Shown: positions 24,372-26,925 of the stretch, one piece after another | How positions within the stretch are numbered: position 1 is the first letter of the stretch | How the letters are laid out: every line of letters starts with the position of its first letter | From: Saccoglossus kowalevskii | Lineage: Eukaryota; Hemichordata; Enteropneusta; Harrimaniidae | Direction: 5' to 3' | NCBI RefSeq assembly: GCF_000003605.2 | Contig: NW_003113318.1 | Span: 1-26,925 of the forward strand | Length of the DNA: 26,925 bases | Notes under the pieces: generated by a model | The model's input: the letters and a program-made list of their open reading frames with translations, nothing else | Told to the model about the DNA's origin: nothing | Databases searched by the model: none | Program-made: the position numbers and the translations under genes

Positions 24372-25835
24372 TTATAGCCAGATATCAGATTGCTGTTGGA
24401 TGATGACATGGTCACTAGTGTTGACTTGACAACAATTTGACCTTTTATTACCAATCCTCCAGCCTCTGTTATAGCCAGATATCTGATTTCTGTTGGATGA
24501 TATGACATGGTCACTAGTGTTGACTTGACAAAAATTTGACCTTTTATAACCAACCCTCCAGCCTCTGTAATAGCCAGATATCTGATTGCTGTTGGATGAT
24601 ATGACATGGTCACGAGTGTTGACTTGACAAAAATTTGACCTTTTATAACCAACCCTCCAGCCTCTGTAATAGCCAGATATCTGATTGCTGTTGGATGATA
24701 TGACATGGTCACTAGTGTTGATTTGACAAAAATTTGACCTTTTATTACCAATCCCCCAGCCTCTGTAATAGTCAGATATCTGATTGCTGTTGGATGATAT
24801 GACATGGTCACTAGTGATGGCTTGACAAAAATTTGACCTTTTATTACCAATCCTCCAGCCTCTGTAATAGTCAGATATCTGATTGCTGTTGGATGACATG
24901 ACATGGTCACTAGTTTTGATTTGACAAAAATTTGACCTTTTATAACCAACTCTCCAGCCTCTGTAATAGCCAGATATCTGATTGCTGTTGGATGATGACA
25001 TGGTCACTAGTGTTGACTTGACAAAAATTTGACCTTTTATTACCAATCCTCCAGCCAATGTAATAGCCAGATATCTGATTGCTGTTGGATGATATGACAT
25101 GGTCACTAGTGTTGACTTGACAAAAATTTGACCTTTTATTACCAATCCTCCAGCCTCTGTAATAGCCAGATATCTGATTGCTGTTGGATGATATGACATG
25201 GTCACTAGTGTTGGCTTGACAACAATTTGACCTTTTATTACCAATCCTCCAGCCTCTGTAATAGCCAGATATCTGATTGTTGTTGGATGATATGACATGG
25301 TCACTAGTGTTGGCTTGACAACAATTTGACCTTTTATTACCAATCCTCCAGCCTCTGTAATAGCCAGATATCTGATTGTTGTTGGATGATATGACATGGT
25401 CACTAGTGTTGGCTTGACAACAATTTGACCTTTTATAACCAACCCTCCAGCCTCTGTAATAGCCAGATATCTGATTGCTGTTGGATGATATGACATGGTC
25501 ATTAGTGTTGACTTGACAAAAACTTGACCTTTTATAACCAACCCTCCAACCTCTGTAATAGCCAGATATCTGATTGCTGTTGGATGATATGACATGGTCA
25601 CGAGTGTTGAATTGACAAAATTTGACCTTTTATTACCAACCCTCCAGCCTCTGTAATAGCCAGATATCTGATTGCTGTTGGATGATATGACATGGTCACG
25701 AGTGTTGACTTGACAAAAATTTGACCTTTTATTACCAACCCTCCAGCCTCTGTTATAGCCAGATATCAGATTGCTGTTGGATGATGACATGGTCACTCGT
25801 GTTGACTTGACAAAAATTTGACCTTTTATTACCAA
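24372..25835 (-). other. 487-codon mosaic open frame built by frame switching
   Basis: This is the longest start-to-stop frame in the window, and it shows why array ORFs are unreliable. Reading leftward it starts in frame B (VIKGQIFVKS), moves to frame A at the 2-bp deletion near 25,776, and returns to frame B at a 1-bp A-run contraction near 25,616. It passes to frame A again at the 2-bp deletion near 24,985. It ends when the 2-bp deletion near 24,398 throws frame A into the stop-rich third frame (HVIIQQQSDIWL then stop). Each 33-residue segment is thus one of two unrelated peptides in alternating order, which is hard to reconcile with one folded product. Confidence 0.25.
25180..25630. repeat. 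TTGGCTT/ACAACAAT block, copy 3 of 3
   Basis: The unit order matches copies 1 and 2, with GGTCATTAG at 25,497. The terminal TTGAATTGAC unit has a normal TTGACCTTTT and a 1-bp shorter A-run (near 25,616). That contraction is what joins the two frames of the 487-codon mosaic open stretch. Confidence 0.85.
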
Positions 25836-26540
25836 CCCTCCAGCCTCTGTTATAGCCAGATATCAGATTGCTGTTGGATGATGACATGGTCACTAGTGTT
25901 GACTTGACAACAATTTGACCTTTTATTACCAATCCTCCAGCCTCTGTTATAGCCAGATATCTGATTGCTGTTTGATGATATGACATGGTCACTAGTGTTG
26001 ACTTGACAAAAATTTGACCTTTTATTACCAATCCTCCAGCCTCTGTAATAGCCAGATATCTGATTGCTGTTGGATGATATGACATGGTCACTAGTGTTGA
26101 TTTGACAAAAATTTGACCTTTTATAACCAACCCTCCAGCCTCTGTAATAGCCAGATATCTGATTGCTGTTGGATGATATGACATGGTCACTAGTGATGGC
26201 TTGACAAAAATTTGACCTTTTATTACCAATCCTCCAGCCTCTGTGATAGCCAGATATCTATTTGCTGTTGGATGATGACATGGTCACTCGTGTTGACTTG
26301 ACAAAAATTTGACCTTTTATTACCAATCCTCCAGCCTCTGTAATAGCCAGATATCTGATTGCTGTTGGATGATATGACATGGTCACTAGTGATGGCTTGA
26401 CAAAAATTTGACCTTTTATAACCAACCCTCCAGCCTCTGTAATAGCCAGATATCTGATTGCTGTTGGATGATATGACATGGTCACTAGTGATGGCTTGAC
26501 AAAAATTTGACCTTTTATTACCAATCCTCCAGCCTCTGTG
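25730..26540. repeat. Block with TCTATTTGC unit, copy 4 of 4
   Basis: The variant series of copy 1 recurs, with a private GCTGTTTGATG near 25,972. It runs directly into a second round of the three-unit sub-block (26,540-26,830), so this copy has been extended at its right end. Confidence 0.8.
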
Positions 26541-26830
26541 ATAGCCAGATATCTAATTGCTGTTGGATGATGACATGGTCACTCGTGTTGACTTGACAAA
26601 AATTTGACCTTTTATTACCAATCCTCCAGCCTCTGTAATAGCCAGATATCTGATTGCTGTTGGATGATATGACATGGTCACTAGTGATGGCTTGACAAAA
26701 ATTTGACCTTTTATAACCAACCCTCCAGCCTCTGTAATAGCCAGATATCTGATTGCTGTTGGATGATATGACATGGTCACTAGTGATGGCTTGACAAAAA
26801 TTTGACCTTTTATTACCAATCCTCCAGCCT
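26240..26830. repeat. Three-unit (295-bp) higher-order repeat, two tandem rounds
   Basis: A trio of units (99 + 99 + 97 bp) is repeated in tandem here. Each trio ends with GTGATAG plus TCTATTTGC or TCTAATTGC and a 2-bp deletion, and its other units carry the CACTAGTGATGGC variant. The corresponding 88-residue strings at 26,258-26,524 and 26,553-26,819 are identical apart from the last residue. The same trio is seen near 6,200-6,800, 13,520-13,840 and 21,920-22,230, in one or two rounds, so its copy number varies between blocks. Confidence 0.8.
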
Positions 26831-26925
26831 CTGTAATTGCCAGATATCAGATTGCTGTTGGATGATATGACATGGTCACTCGTGTTGACTTGACAAAATT
26901 TGACCTTTTTATTACCAATCCTCCA

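Larger units (their letters stand above)
141..26925. repeat. Giant 99-bp tandem satellite array, ~270 units, right end open
   Basis: The unit recurs every 99 bp with little change, for example GACC at 148 and again at 247. Taking GACC as unit position 1 on the plus strand, the consensus reads GACCTTTTATTACCAATCCT, then CCAGCCTCTGTAATAGCCAG, ATATCTGATTGCTGTTGGAT, GATATGACATGGTCACTAGT and GTTGACTTGACAAAAATTT. All units are direct repeats. Most differ from consensus at a handful of sites that recur across the array: TATTACC/TATAACC, CAATCC/CAACCC, GTAATAG/GTTATAG/GTGATAG, ATATCTG/ATATCAG, TTGCTG/TTGTTG, CACTAGTG/CACTCGTG, TTGACTT/TTGGCTT/TTGATTT and ACAAAAAT/ACAACAAT. Length variants are mostly 97 bp (2-bp deletion), with a 93-, a 100- and two 104-bp units. 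Two 8-bp palindromes (unit positions 39-46 and 74-81) and three TTGAC pentamers occur per unit. GATATC is present in nearly every unit, so EcoRV would give a ~99-bp ladder. The array continues past the right edge. Confidence 0.98.

Noticed and set aside
120-26819. The many minus-strand open frames of 67-487 codons as separate genes
   Set aside because: They are phases of the same 33-codon period. They overlap each other in two frames, mostly begin at TTG or GTG created by variants, lack ribosome-binding or splice context, and are switched or ended by 2-bp deletions and TGA variants.
141-26925. CRISPR array
   Set aside because: The whole 99-bp unit repeats; there are no unique spacers between short repeats, no leader and no cas genes.
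148-26925. TTGAC repeats as bacterial -35 boxes or plant W-boxes, and AGGTCA/GGTCA as nuclear-receptor half-sites
   Set aside because: Such short motifs are expected by chance and repeat only because the unit does. No -10 partner, promoter context or gene supports a regulatory role.
141-26925. Transposon, LTR or insertion sequence as source of the array
   Set aside because: No transposase, reverse transcriptase, terminal inverted repeat or target-site duplication is visible; all units are direct copies and the only boundary seen has no recognisable mobile-element end.
141-26925. Known repeat-protein domain (zinc finger, leucine-rich, TPR, ankyrin)
   Set aside because: The 33-residue length recalls ankyrin or TPR-like periods, but neither open frame has their signature residues (no TPLH or LLxxGA pattern, no C2H2 spacing, no LxxLxLxxN).

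Overview
The window is almost entirely one tandem-repeat (satellite or minisatellite) array. From about position 141 to the right edge (26,925) the DNA consists of roughly 270 head-to-tail copies of a 99-bp unit at about 38% G+C. All copies lie in the same orientation and no other sequence interrupts them. Only the first ~140 bases are non-repetitive. The right end of the array is not reached.

Organism: I see no bacterial-style genes, operons, rRNA, tRNA or mobile-element genes. A diverged, tens-of-kilobase satellite with nested block duplications, and a consensus with no CpG at all, point to a eukaryotic nuclear genome, perhaps an animal. I cannot name the taxon.

Layout: (1) 1-140 is a unique flank. 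Its minus strand is open to the window edge and may hold the end of a coding region whose frame continues into the first repeat unit. (2) 141-~4,060 holds full-length units only. (3) From ~4,070 onward a 2-bp-deleted (97-bp) unit type is interspersed, about 37 copies by eye. (4) The array is a patchwork of larger duplicated blocks, traceable by rare private variants: a ~7.0-kb block (6.8-9.0 kb copied at 13.8-16.0 kb), a ~1.3-kb block in three copies, a 3-unit block recurring at 6.2, 13.5, 21.9 and 26.3 kb, a multi-unit block in three copies between 20.3 and 25.6 kb, and local 4-, 6- and 10-unit duplications. This is the pattern expected from unequal exchange.

Coding potential: the unit is 33 codons long. 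Two minus-strand frames are open in the consensus, while the third minus frame and all plus frames carry stops. Long minus-strand open frames are therefore a by-product of the repeat. They are cut or switched by the 2-bp deletions, by a one-base variant that makes TGA in one frame, and by a few 1-bp indels. I therefore do not annotate array ORFs as genes. The best reading is an array possibly seeded from coding sequence that now evolves as satellite DNA. No RNA genes, CRISPR array, insertion sequence or terminator is supported.
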